Assembly: GCA_932521025.1 (NCBI GenBank)
Contig: OW051468.1
Span: 9,672,064 to 9,736,063 of the forward strand
From: Oscheius onirici
Taxonomy: Eukaryota; Nematoda; Chromadorea; Rhabditida; Rhabditidae
DNA length: 64,000 nt
Direction: 5' to 3'
The translations under genes and the position numbers were made by a program. Of the stretch, positions 20,406 to 32,134 are shown one piece after another; within the stretch, counting starts at the first letter, position 1, and each line of letters begins with the position of its first letter. The notes under the pieces were generated by a model, which was given only the letters and a program-made list of their open reading frames with translations, did no database searches and had not been told where the DNA came from.

Positions 20406-22236
20406 ATGAAAAAAACCGTGCGGCAAATAGCCAACTACACTGAGAGAGAGGTTCTTTTCACTTATTCCCACATGGTTATCCCTCTCGGCAGTCTTGATGT
20501 CTACACACTGAAGAAAGTCTTATCAAAGGTTATCCTTTTCATTTTTCTCGAAGAGATTAAGTTTAGACTCCTGCAAAAGAATTTACACGAGTTGTCCGAA
20601 CATGCAAGTGGCTGAGAGAGATTTTCGAGAGCCATTCGACATGGAAGATTATGATTGTTAATGGCACTGTCTTTTACCTCAATGTAAGTGAAATTTCAAT
20701 TATTTAAGGAGCTATGCCATCACGGGCACAGAAAATTACAAATCTCTGATATTTCGAATAGCAACACAGTAGTCGTTTGCAAAAAAATATAAAGCAAATA
20801 TTCCAGACAAACAAATTCTTTACCTTCATTCGAGAACACAACTTTCAAAAGATCCCGTCTCCGCCCATTAGTCAAGACATTAATTTTGTCTCTTTTCCTC
20901 ATATTACTCTGGTACGTTTTGTTTTTGTCTCCTGTTTATAGCTTTCAGACCTGTTGCTCAACGGAATATCTGTACACGACCGTGATACCGGAAATTTCTA
21001 GAATGAAAGGAGTACAGACCATAGAGATAGGATACAAGGTTTGTCTTACTGTTCAAGTCTTACCAAAATGTATAGTCTGTTCAAAATGTAGAGAGCATTT
21101 TTTGAATTGACCCGCGCTTTCTTTTTAGAACAATTTTCAAATCAAATTGGCGCGAATTTAGCTGCGTAGCACGTTGCAGCATGTAAATGTTGGATACTCA
21201 GCCAATAAAAAAACCGCGGGCCAATTCAAAAAATGCTCTCTACATTTTGAACAGACTATATGGCTGCTAATCCTTATTCATGGATGTTGCTCTTCTGGAA
21301 TCTTTTTATATGCATCATACTATGTATTTTGGGAACTTTACTGTCAACAGCCTGACTGTCTTTTTAATTCGTTTTCAGATGGATTCGCCTGATCTTCAAT
21401 CCCTTCTGGACGTTTTACACCAACCAATTGTGAAATATAGCGACTGTCATTACGACGAGAATAATGTTCAGCTAAGAGTAAGATTCTTGTCCTACATACT
21501 TCAATATACGATCTAGACCATTGAAAACATCGAAGTTGACACAAAGGCTGCAAATCCGTCAAGTTACGGACAAGGCTTGAAAATATTCAACTTGGTTCAG
21601 AACAGAAATACGGTCAAGATGTGTTTTGCAAACTGTCGCTCAGAACAGATCATCTACTTCATCCGGGTATTTGGAAAGTTGAAAAGTTAGAAAGAATTTT
21701 CAGAGCTGGCTGAAAGGCAGAGATGTGGGTCGCTTGAACCATCTGACGTATTCTTTTGATAACGCGGAAAATTTGGAGTCGGTGAAGAATGAAGTGATGC
21801 GAAGGCTTGCAATCGAGCCGGCTTTTATGGTAAATAATAGGAGAGGAAGAATGTGAAATTATCGTACAGTAACTCTTAAAAACTGTCTGGCTCTTTTTCA
21901 CTTTAACCGTCCCAAGAAAACTTTTGACCGTCCCAAGAAAACTTTTGGCCGTCTCAAGAAGAAAACATAAAAAAATATAGGCAAAAAAGTTTATGTTTCA
22001 TCGCTATTCCGTCTCGATAAATGCGGGGAACTAGCTATGAAGGCTGCTGACGGAGACTGATACGACTGAGGGAGAAAACTCCTACAAAACTACAAAATTA
22101 TATTTTTGGGACGCTCAAATTTTTTTTGCTCTTGGGACGGTCAAATTTTTTTTTGGACGGTCAAAAGTCATCGGACGGTTAAAAAGAAAAAGAGCCAATT
22201 GTTTTTGTCATTTATTGCCAGTGCAAAATGGCGTGA
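20406..22236 (+). CDS. F-box-like protein with FBA-type region, paralogue 2
   Basis: Exons 20406-20528, 20567-20683, 20807-20911, 20949-21038, 21379-21477, 21517-21666, 21704-21829 and probably 22222-22236 all join in phase 0. The F-box-like part is GSLDVYTLKKVLSKTPAKEF and then TRVVRTCKWLREIFESHS, clearer than in paralogue 1. The FBA-like signature is EQIIYFIRSWLKGRDVGRL then NHLTYSFDN. The last exon would be only C-K-M-A-stop, and its intron contains a 310-bp MITE. Another palindromic MITE sits in the intron before 21379. The tail of this gene exists as an inverted copy at 825-1407. Confidence 0.7.
21071..21260. mobile_element. Palindromic MITE related to the TATGGTCTGTTCAAAA family
   Basis: It starts tatagtctgttcaaaatg and mirrors to cattttgaacagactata. 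The centre keeps ttggatactcagcc, seen also in the copy at 15584. It lies in an intron of F-box-like paralogue 2. Confidence 0.8.
21888..22197. mobile_element. 310-bp MITE with TGGCTCTTTTTC termini
   Basis: The ends are tggctctttttcactttaac and its inverted complement (gttaaaaagaaaaagagcca, two mismatches over 25 bp). The interior repeats ccgtcccaagaaaactttt near the left end and cggtcaaa near the right. The element is absent from the matching site in the inverted copy at 825-1407, which dates the insertion after the duplication. The flanks aactgtc and aattgtt may be a worn target duplication. Confidence 0.85.
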
Positions 22237-22471
22237 ATAATGTGTCACCTTGGCTGAGCATCACTATCATGTTGTATGGTCCTTTAAAGAGCTAACTTTA
22301 AGAGAGACGCTTTTAAGAATGTACTTCAGGATCTAATTTATTATCTGAACGACCCCAACGTGAGCCAAGACTCTCTCGGCTCGACAATGTCCAATCAGCA
22401 GCTGATCACTCGAAATCCCCGCTACGGCAGCCGACGCCTCCTTCTTCAATTCAGAGACGATTCCGTTAGAT

Positions 22472-24029
22472 TTTCGTTTATCGCCCAATGAAAGCCGCCT
22501 ACTTATGTGCTGTTTTCCTGTCAGCTAATCTGTCATGAGTCCCGGATTATTTGATAGAAGGGAGGAGCAGACTGAGGTCTTCTTATTTTTCCTCTGGAAC
22601 AGACTGAATTTTTGTTCCCACTTTCGCATATTTCATTTGCTAGCTTAACAGGCGTCCCTTGTCTTCAAGGTGAGCGAGTTTGTAAAATGGTAGGAGTCGA
22701 GTGGAGAGGGCAATTTGTGTCGCCAAACTGGCCGTGACATTGGCTCCCATACAAGAATTGTTGTCACTCTCTCCCAGCCTCTTCCTCCCTCCCCTCCTTC
22801 ATGCAAATTGGGCTAATAAGTGGCTCTGGATGGCCCCCAGTGTCCTCTCATTAAGCACGTCTTCATCTACACACATTAACTATTCGGGAGGATAGACTGT
22901 TTGATTATTCATCCAGATTTCCGTGTCTTTTGAACTTATTTTCTGAGTGTCACCGGTCGAGTCAGCCCGACAGCTAATCCGCGACTGTTTCATCTCGCAA
23001 GCGAATCCGCAATTATCCTGTCGCCTTCTTCCAGGACTAGCCCGACTCGTGTACAATTGTCCTCTTTTCGTGCCCTTTTTCTACACCATTTCCAACTGTC
23101 TGCACACGGGGAATAAACGGCCTCAAACACACGACTGTCAATCTATTTAAATACTGTCTTCGTAGACTTCCAAAAGCTTACAGTAAAGGACCGTATTTCT
23201 CTAATAAAAGCACCCCCGTACGCAATTACGTACGCATTTTTTCAGGTTGAACAGATTTTTTCCTAACTTTCCGCCTATTTTTCCCAAACAGATAGACATC
23301 CCTGCTACCGAGGAAAAAAAAGGTTGAAAAATTATGGCTTCACTCGGAAAAAAATGCATACGTCATTGCGTATGATGGTGCTTATGTTAGAGCTTTTACG
23401 GTATTAAATGTAACCATACAGTAAACTTCTATATAAAAAAATAATCTGGAACTGTACCCTCTCATCCCGACTTTTTTCTGCACGCAACACCTGTCGTCCT
23501 CGCTTCCAATTAATCCACACTGCCGCCTATAATTAACCCGAAGAGGATTAGCCCTCCACTGATCGCTACGAAATGCTCTGTGAGTCTCTCAAGCTCCCCA
23601 CTTCTATATCTTTAATTACTGGGTTACCCTTCTGGAGAGAGTCTCTCCCGGACAGAGAGCCCGTTCGCACTTCTTTGTTGTCGGCTGATTGGCCCCTCGG
23701 GATGCTCAATCCCTACTCAACCTTCACTCTTTCGATTTTAGTAATACTTCCTCTCGGATTACAGTACTTTTTCTTATCTAGCCGGCCTTAAAACTGTCGC
23801 CTCGGAGGCGTCAAGACCTTCAGTCTCGTCATCACCTCTCTGGGTCTCGTCACTTCTATCTCTCCTACCAATCTCTTTTGCTTGAGAATACTAGATTTGT
23901 TTCCATTTCATTCTGGAGAATCCATCCAAACTTTTAAAAACCATAAAAAGACAGTACATGTTTGCTGAACCTCCAATTTTCAACGAATCCTTGTGAGATT
24001 CTTGAAGTTAATTTTTTAGCTTCGTGTCC
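22472..24029. other. Gene-poor stretch with one MITE
   Basis: Pyrimidine-rich on the plus strand, with no supported exon. The only structured item is the MITE at 23189-23403. Confidence 0.4.
23189..23403. mobile_element. MITE, GCACCCCTGTACGCAATTACG family, copy 4
   Basis: It starts ccgtatttctctaataaaag and contains cgcaattacgtacgc. It ends gttagagcttttacggta. It is the most diverged of the four copies. Confidence 0.8.
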
Positions 24030-25701
24030 CTATTCGCCGCAAGTATAATTCCCAAAACTGGTCTCAGAAACTTGCCGTCGTGTATAAACCAGCTGTCCTC
24101 GGCCAGTAAACACCCTGTTGGTCATAAAGACTTTCTGCTCGCCAGTCGGATTAATTCGCGTCAATCTGTCTCCTGAGAGAGGGTAGTAGGCGAAACTTAA
24201 TGAGAGACGAACTTTTAGAGAGGAGAAAGAGTCGTAAAAGACATCTGTCTCTTCCGCTTTATTACCAGCCGCCTTTTTCACCCGCCTTTCATAATCCGTG
24301 ACGTTTCTTTCTTGAGTCAACAGACATCAACCGGTCATACCCAGCTGCTCTCCTCTGTCTCTCTCTTTCTTTTTTCCCGCCAACCAGTTCATCCTCAGGG
24401 TCAAACCAAGTGTCCAATTTTTGGGGAGGCTTTATGCGGCAGCCTCTCTCTCTCTCGTCACCCTCCGTTCAATTGTGGCTTCCGTTCGATGACCGCCCCT
24501 CACAGCTTTTTATACTACTACCAGCTGTCTGCTACCACCTCTCTTCGAAAAAAAAGGATTGTAGATTAAAATGACCGTAATCATATATCTATTTTCAAGT
24601 AATCTGTGTACCGAGAGTCTTACCTTTTGTAGTTCTTTTCTGTCTTGACCGTTCGATACGTGACATAACCGGTCGATGTTTTAATAACCGTCTGAAAATT
24701 TTTAAAAATTACTCAAGATTTTGTAGTAATATCAATGGGGATTGAAATCCCTCTAAAAAGATACTAGTTTTTCTTCCGAAACGTTGTTTAATCGCAGAAA
24801 TCCGGCTATTGTTACCCATGAAGCGTGTCAAATTGAGCATGAAGGCCTCTATAGTCTTGTCTCTTCCGCTCTTATACTCAAACTCAAAAAGGGCCTTTGA
24901 CAGTTCGGGCGCACTTCCGTGTGCGTGCGGTGTCAATGACCACATACAGTCCATAAATCAGTAAGGGGACCATAGTCTATTGTCCTCGAGTCAATGGACA
25001 TTCGACAAGACACAACGGCGTCTCCAACCGTGTCCATTACCCAATTAGCCCACATTTGACCGTTTTACGACATCTTTTTTTTGGGTCTTCTGAAACCAAG
25101 TTTGAGAATACGATTTTTGACTGCCATTTGATCCGATAGTACACTGATAATTGGCACATCTGTTAATCTATTTCATCTCGGAAAACATGTTCCAGAAAGC
25201 CAAAAGCTGTAGCCATATTGCATGGTCATTTGTTTTCGTTTCTCGCGCAATTAGAGTCCTCTCTAATCATTTTCTGTTCCCCGACCGGCCATTGCCTAAC
25301 AGATGTCAATTAGGCCTCACCCCCTCTCGGTCGAATCCATTAAAAACTATTTGTTCTCGTAAATCGAATCTTTATTCAGTTCGGATTGCCACTGTGAAGA
25401 CAGTTTGAACAAAAATTCAAAGTGAGTTTGCATTTACCGCCATTAAAGGTATGAGAACCACATCCCTTACCTCTATAGATCGGAGCAAAGAGACCCTTGA
25501 CCTATCATGGAAATCTCTGTAAAAACGAAAGATGATTACATAGTTTCTATTGGTTCTGCTCGTAGTATCAGAAGGACGAGAAAGGACTCCTCGGCAAGTG
25601 CTGCCTTTGTTTTTGTTGCAGCGCCCGAGCCATTACAGTTTTCACTGTAGGAGACGGTACATGGTTTGGATTCATTAGCACAGGGTATCCTTTGGGAACA
25701 G
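24030..25701 (-). CDS. Candidate multi-exon gene, 3' half (unrecognised)
   Basis: Several stretches look like exons that join in phase. About 25701-25578 encodes GYPVLMNPNHVPSPTVKTVM and ARALQQKQRQHLPRSPF. 25516-25471 encodes DFHDRSRVSLLRSIE between a tttttacag acceptor and a gtaagg donor. 24691-24624 encodes TVIKTSTGYVTYRTVKTEKN. A further exon ends at 24266 with ERRVKKAAG, and the last, 24172-24030, encodes DRLTRINPTGEQKVFMTN and ends SFGNYTCGE-stop. The protein is basic and has no motif I know. Some acceptors are weak and the 5' end is not found, so this could be a minor or decayed gene. Confidence 0.4.
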
Positions 25702-25880
25702 CTTGTTATGATCGAATATAGGGATGAGTAAGAACGTTTCAAAACAACGAAAAACAGTATGACTCTATCGGAAAGCAGTTTCTTGGACTGTCGGAATACA
25801 GCCGGACTTTGGAGCATTAGGAAGTCTGCTTACTTCTACTTTCTTTCAAAACGCAACTTTTTCGGATGCTTTGAATCCGC

Positions 25881-26095
25881 TATGGTCTGTTCAAAAAAGA
25901 AGAGGGTTTACCGTAAGGTTTGAGCTCTACCCGAGACCCATTTAGTAAGCAAAAGTTGGATACTCCGACATCAATTTTGAAAGATACGCAGCGAAATTTG
26001 AAATTTGTTGGCTAAGTATAGAACGTTTTCGTACTAAGTGGGTCTCGAAGGGGAGAGCAGAAATCTTACAGTAATCCCTATTTTTTTTACAGTCC
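25881..26095. mobile_element. MITE, TATGGTCTGTTCAAAAAGAAG family, copy 2
   Basis: It starts tatggtctgttcaaaa and contains gagacccatttag near one arm, with agtgggtctcgaag near the other. It is more diverged than the copy at 15584. Confidence 0.8.
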
Positions 26096-26959
26096 GAATC
26101 AGTTTGACGAGGGCCGTGCATGGATCGAAAGACGAGTACTCCCAAACACATAATAAAAAGCGCCAAATTTAACAAATGATTTCTCAAATTAGTTATTATG
26201 ATGGTTATGTATAATTAGTGCAGCTGTTTGTGAGCGGGAGAGAGTAAGAGAGGTTGGGATCAGATTGATCGCGAGAACTCTTACAACGGCCTCCCGGACG
26301 TGTCTCCCGGGTCTCTCTGTTTTTTGAATCAGGCTGCACCTGTTACCCGCTCAAGCTCTAAGCCTACAATTGATGTCCTTTATTCATTCATTGCGCTCAC
26401 CTGAGAACTATGAATTTTCAACGAGAATGAGAGAAGGACCGCCTTCTCGCGGAAGCTTCTCTCCCCCAAATATATCATCTGATTGGCACTAATCTAGGCC
26501 ATCGACTATAATTTCTACCTTGCCTCTCCCAGCTGAACCGGATTGAGAGTGAGAGTCTCGAGGACAGAATGGCACTTGTCTCTACCCCCAATGGCAACTC
26601 CCAAAAGCTGATATTTGATATATTTGGACAGAGGCCTCACTGCAGTCGCCGTGACCCGAAAAGGCCACCTCAAACAAAGAAACGCCGCGCCCGTTAGACT
26701 CGAGCCTCTCGAAATGACTCTTCCCGTCTGGATTACTCTTTTGACTCATTCGTTCAAGTGGCTAGTGATCTTTTGGCAGATATGACTAACGATTGGTCAC
26801 TTAATCAGCTGACTCTCTTTTGGTCACCATTTATCCAGCTGTCCTCCCAGTATGCAAACAAACGTCTCTCTCACACACAAACCTCGATGAACCACACAAT
26901 CCCACAGCTCTTCCTCCTCACACATAATCGGATATTATATGGTTCCGCCGTGTTGCACA

Positions 26960-27078
26960 TTATTCATCCAGAGAGAGAGGCGCCGCCTCCAACTTGACGC
27001 TCTTGTTGCCAGACACAAACTTTTCGTACTCCTTCTTCAGTTCTTCGAAATCTCTCACCGACTGCTGATAATCCGCCT
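26960..27078 (-). CDS. Candidate terminal exon, coiled-coil type
   Basis: The minus strand gives ADYQQSVRDFEELKKEYEKF, then VSGNKSVKLEAAPLSLDE and a stop. The composition is strongly protein-like, with a heptad-like first half. The upstream intron and remaining exons are not resolved. It may be the end of a separate minus-strand gene. Confidence 0.35.
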
Positions 27079-27750
27079 CTTACTAATCGTATTCCCTTCC
27101 ATGGGCCTCCTCCGCTCGATCATCCCTTTCATCGTCTTTATTTCATTAGTATCCAGCCATCTTCCTGTGAAAGCTTCTCGACACAACCAAAACTAAATAT
27201 TTTTAAAGAGATCTTAGTACTCAGAAAAGTCTTCACAGTTCTCTCACAAGCCAACAATAATTAAAAATAGAAGTATGGGTATCCGTAAACACTTGCTTCT
27301 GACTCAATTTCCTCCTCTGTCTGTCTCACGCTCTCTAATCATCGTCCCTTTACTTCTAGCCAGTATATTCTTCTTCATGTACGGCTGTCATGCGGTTTGT
27401 CCGTTTTACGAGCAGCCAACTTCTTATCAGCTCTAATCGATCAACAATAACATTCTCAGCCAAATGAGTTGACGTGTGGGGAGACGTGATTCCCACCCAC
27501 TGAGGTCAAAGGATTTAATCGCCTCCGTTCCCTCTTTCGGCTTATCATGGTTTAGTTTTAGTGATCCTTGAGAGTCTCTGGGCAGTCTTATCATTCCCAC
27601 AATCTATTTAGTGCTCCTCCTCGGAACAGGTCCATCGTGAATTTGGTCACGTGAACTCTGGGGTTGTTAACATTATCTTTAGTCTGATGATAGAGAGACC
27701 AGACACTTTCTATGGTTTTCCACTCTTGGATCTTTCTTCACTGTGCAATG

Positions 27751-27832
27751 GCGTCCGTCCGTCTGTAGTGGTGTCCGCCCAGTTGTCGAGACAAGCGTAA
27801 CATGTCAAGTTTTGTCATGTTAATCTTTTACA
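27751..27832. pseudogene. Fragment copied from the 54.1 kb locus
   Basis: About 80 bp (gtccgtc.gt.gtagtggtgtc through gcgtaacatgtcaagttttg and tcatgttaatctttta) repeats 54041-54118 in the same orientation with few differences. At 54 kb this is the start of a minus-strand exon; here nothing coding surrounds it. Confidence 0.75.
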
Positions 27833-27898
27833 GTTTTTATTTGAGGGAACTCGTCTAGAAGAGTTTAGTTAGAAGGTAGAACAACCAAGAGAGGCTCA

Positions 27899-27985
27899 CT
27901 AATAGCCTGCCACCAAAAGACGGAGGTTGCTGGTCAAGTCAAAAGCTTCATCATCCTCATCACTTATTACTATCCCAGTTCTTCA
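27899..27985 (-). CDS. Candidate terminal exon, acidic
   Basis: The minus strand gives SDEDDEAFDLTSNLRLLVAG-Y-stop. The composition looks coding, but the acceptor (tggatag) is weak and no upstream exon was found. Confidence 0.25.
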
Positions 27986-28123
27986 GTCTATTAACATCTG
28001 GATCTTTAAGCTTTCTCTCCTTACAATTCAAAGATCCTCACCGAATCTCTTATTCCCAGTCTTTTCAGTTCTCTATTGGCTATGCTGAGGAGGATAAGAC
28101 TGTGACCCATTCCACCCCGTCAT

Positions 28124-31057
28124 ATGGATAATCGTCGGCCTCCAGCAGCTCTATCAGAATGCAGTCGAACTCGATTGGTCTTCTCCCTCCTCCTTTGCTT
28201 GCTTGCTTCGCATTCAGCAGGCTCCACAAGACTTCAAGAAGATGTGAGTTTTTTTAGAGTTATTCTCATTCATTTTGAATCTAGGACATCGGCCAAAGCT
28301 CGTCGGTCTCATCGTCGTTGAAGAAGGCCTTCACGAACGAGTGGGCAGTGCGGGTAGCTGGTGGCAGTGACGAGGATGCTCAACGACTGGCAGACAAATA
28401 CGGGTACACGAATCTGGGTCGGGTGAGTATTTGACTCGTTTTGAAGAAAGTTTTGGGCGTCTCTATTCATATGCTGATCAAGGCACCTTTCCGTGACGCA
28501 AAACCAGACGTCACGTTCCGACCTCTTTTGCATAGCAAATAGGGACCGTTTTGGAGGCAAGAGAGTGAAAGTTGTTAGGCTTTCTACCAGCTAGCGAAAG
28601 GACAAAATTCGATGATCAAGGCGGCAAAAAGTTCTTGCATTTTCATTTGCAGAGCCTATTAATCGTTTAAATTTCAAACTTTCCCCAATTTTATTGTTCT
28701 GAATAATCCCCTTTCTTACAGGTCATCCCGGGTGAGGAATATTTTTTGTTTCGCAATAGCAATCAACGAACACGTTCAACGAGAAAGGCGCGAAGTCTAC
28801 AGCTGAATGCCATTTCACACGAGCCGGAAGTTGTCTGGTTCGAGCAACAGGTAGCAAAGAAACGGGTCAAGCGGGACTACAAGTCGAGTAGACCGATCAG
28901 AAATAACCAGGGAAATGTGAGTTTGAGAGTCAAGCTTATAAAAAGACAAAACATAGGAAAACGACGTCCTGTACGAGTTTGACGATTCATTAGTCTCAAA
29001 ATCTAGGAATAGAAAAATGCCGGATCCTAACGATCCTCTTTGGACCGACATGTGGTATTTGGTAAGCCTTTCTTTTGTTAATTTTTAATTACTCTTCAGA
29101 ACCGAGCCGAAACAACAGGAAACGCCAAAATGGACCACAATGTCAAAGAAGCTTGGGATCTGGGCTACACTGGGAAGGGAGTCGTGGTGACGATTCTGGA
29201 CGATGGTTTAGAAAGAACACATCCTGATATAGCTCCAAATTACGTATGTGTATAATACTTTAAACATAAACAGAGAGTACAGGATCCGCGAGCCTCTTAC
29301 GATGTGAATGATCGAGACGAAGACCCGATGCCCAGATATGAGTACAGTGACGAGAACCGACATGGGACGAGGTGTGCCGGAGAGGTGGCTGCCATCTTCA
29401 ACAATAGTCTCTGCATTGTCGGGATAGCATATAACGCGAATATTGGCGGGATTCGAATGCTGGACGGAGATGTGACGGATGCTGTTGAAGCGGCTTCTCT
29501 GGGACACAATTCGGACTATGTTGACATCTATAGCGCCAGCTGGGGACCGGACGATGACGGAAGGACAGTTGATGGACCGGCCAAGCTGACCAGAGCTGCC
29601 TTCGAGAGAGGAATCAAGGAAGGACGAAGAGGAAAAGGGTCAATCTTCATCTGGGCTTCAGGAAATGGCGGGAAGGATGCTGATTCGTGCAATTGTGATG
29701 GTTATACGAACAGGTGAGGATTTTTTTTTCAAATGTAGCTTTTGTGCGATATTTTTCCCGGTGAAACACTCTTTTTTCAATGTTCTGCTGCTTTGAAATG
29801 AAGTAGCGGAGATGAAGAAATAACATACAATCAAAACCTTAAAAAAGACCGTCTGACACTCGCAAAACTGTATGATTATGTTGCATGAGAGCGGTATAAA
29901 AAAAGTAGTAAAAAAGCGTTTCAGCATTTACACCTTGTCCATATCGTCAGCAACTGAGAATGGCAACATTCCGTGGTATTCTGAAGCCTGTAGCAGCACC
30001 TTGGCCACAACCTACTCGAGCGGAGCCAGTGGAGAGAAGATGATAGTCACGACTGATCTCCATCATGCCTGTACCCATACTCATACCGGTACTTCGGCAT
30101 CCGCTCCTCTCGCAGCCGGAATCGTTGCTTTGGCTTTGGAAGCCAATCCTAAGCTGACTTGGCGGGACCTTCAGCATATTGTCATTCGAACGGCCAAGCC
30201 GATTCATCTTCGAGCAGGGGACTGGGTGACAAATGGCGTCGGAAAGAATGTTTCCCATTCGTTCGGCTACGGACTGATGGATGCTGGAGCCATGGTTCGG
30301 TTAGCCAAGAATTGGACTACTGTAGCCAGTCAGCACAAGTGTCGACAGTTCTATCCGAGCAGATTTAAGTGAGTCTAGATTTTTTCATGGCCTTTTCGAA
30401 CAGTATTAGCCGAAAAAAAATACTGTAGTGAGGCACTTTTTTTGTGAAACTGGCAATATTAAAATGAACTTATAATACCAGCTTTAGGACGATTCCTCAC
30501 GGAAACCGACTCCAACTACAACTGTATACAGATGGCTGTGCTGGAAATGACGACGACCACGTCGCCTTCTTGGAACATGTCCAGGCAGTAATCACCCTAA
30601 AAGCGCCGAAAAGAGGAGACATTCAGATCTATCTGACTAGTCCTTCAGGTAGTAGCCACTCTGTTATTCAACAACAGAAACTTCAGGAACTCGGTCGACT
30701 CTTCTCACCAAGAGAGCGAGAGACACATCCAGAGCTGGCTTTCTTGAATGGTCCTTCATGACAACACACAGCTGGGGAGAGACGGCTTCCGGACTGTGGA
30801 CTCTTGAGATTGATAATGATGGCTGGGATGACTCTGAACTGGTGGGTCGTGTCTCTCTCCCTTTAGAATGTCTTTCTTTCCAGGTCAAATGGGATCTGGT
30901 ACTCTACGGCACAGCCGAAGAGACAAGTCCATTGGGGGGCAGACACTCCTCGGTTCTGACAGCCCGGTCAATTTCTCGGCACGTTGAAGACAGTTCATCC
31001 ATCGCCAGGAATCTCTTTGTCGTGCTCCTCGTTTCCGTTCTTTCTCAACTCTTCTAA
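28124..31057 (+). CDS. kpc-1: Furin-type proprotein convertase
   Basis: Ten exons (28124-28243, 28285-28422, 28722-28916, 28957-29061, 29100-29243, 29283-29713, 29925-30368, 30482-30648, 30687-30841, 30884-31057) keep phase throughout. Order: signal peptide ([17 protein letters not shown]); prodomain ending at the autocleavage site KKRVKRD; subtilisin-like domain; P domain. The domain has catalytic Asp in [16 protein letters not shown], His in [12 protein letters not shown], oxyanion Asn in WASGNGG and Ser in [11 protein letters not shown]. Residues such as [20 protein letters not shown] and [12 protein letters not shown] are nearly those of vertebrate furin. It cleaves secreted precursors at basic motifs in the late secretory pathway. 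After the P domain there is no Cys-rich region, only a short linker and a hydrophobic end ([17 protein letters not shown]). That end could be a GPI signal or a tailless membrane anchor. Confidence 0.9.
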
Positions 31058-31780
31058 TCATTTTGGTTGTGATCCAGATCTCTATTCCCTCATTCCTCTT
31101 GCACTTCTTCGCACACCGGTCTTTCTGACCTACATCTGTTCGTGATTTCTCAGCTTCACTTTGTGTCTTGTACAAATTGCGTTTTTTTTCTAGTCTCTTT
31201 GTACCCTCTTTTTTCACGTACAATTATTGAATATAGAGCTTTACGATTATTTTCTAGTTCAAAGACACTATGAATAAAGACACCCAAATAAATTCTTATG
31301 GTTTACATCACAACTGCTTTCACAAACAAAACTGTAGACGAAAGAACATGCCCATTTGTGGTAGATTCTCATGACGCTGGTAGAGACTCTGTCTGATATT
31401 ATTCTTGATGCTTTGTACAGCGACCGTCGACGACAGTCAGCACATAGTCCTTGTGGGGAAGTTAGGTAGTCTAGCTTATTTCTCTGCCGAACTTGATGTT
31501 TTTCTCTACTCATTGTCAGGAGTGTTTTTTCTTCTACAGTTTTGCTTTTAACAAACTTGTTGAGAAGCGACTAATTGTGATATAATATGTGTTGTTTTGT
31601 ATGTCTATTATTGTGAATAGAAGTGCGCTTTTGGCACTTAAGCTTGGAACTCCTCTTTTCTATATACTTCGCGTCTTCTGTTACAACAAAACTAGCCAGG
31701 ACTTGATTGTAAAAAAAAAGCTTGAATATTTTTTTCCAAACAAGGTTGGCAACGCCTTTCCAGGGTTAAAGTAGAAGTTC
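31058..31780. other. 3' flank of the furin gene
   Basis: No supported gene or repeat. It is AT-rich, with several aataaa-like sites that could end the furin transcript. Confidence 0.4.
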
Positions 31781-32050
31781 ATGACTTCGCTCTGTTACGG
31801 AGCCCTAGTCGTGGTTTCCCTTTCATTCCTCCTTTGTTACTCTCCTCCAGTCACTCTCCCTCGCCCTCCAAAGAAGAATTGTATTTGCTTTATTGTATTG
31901 TACGAAATTGTATTGTACTCCCTTCAAAATGTAGGATCTGAACGGGTCGCCCGGCCCGTTCCTAGCTTTAATAAGTTTCAGTCCTACTCTCTTACTCTTG
32001 TCACTATGTTCCAGTCACACAGTCCCAGTAAGAAACTACAAAGTTCTTAG
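31781..32050 (+). CDS. Possible small secreted protein (89 aa)
   Basis: One open frame from ATG to TAG encodes a hydrophobic N-terminus (MTSLCYGALVVVSLSFLLCY) that fits a signal peptide. A proline-rich bend (PPVTLPRPPKK), a hydrophobic middle and a Ser-rich tail follow. A gt...tag intron-like stretch lies inside, but removing it creates a stop, so the unspliced reading is the better one. No homologue is recognised, so this could be chance. Confidence 0.3.
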   Translation: MTSLCYGALVVVSLSFLLCYSPPVTLPRPPKKNCICFIVLYEIVLYSLQNVGSERVARPVPSFNKFQSYSLTLVTMFQSHSPSKKLQSS

Positions 32051-32134
32051 AACCCTTCGCGCACTTGCTTTTCCTGTTTAAAATTTCTCCTTATAAGAAA
32101 CTGAGAGCTGTGGACTTCCAGGCTAATCTCGGAT

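Larger units (their letters stand above)
26096..28123. other. Upstream region of the furin gene
   Basis: Besides the candidate exons at 26960-27078 and 27899-27985 and the fragment at 27751-27832, I see no supported gene. The plus-strand frame 27101-27196 (31 aa, hydrophobic start MGLLRSIIPFIVFISLVSS) could be a signal peptide but has no support beyond that. Confidence 0.35.
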
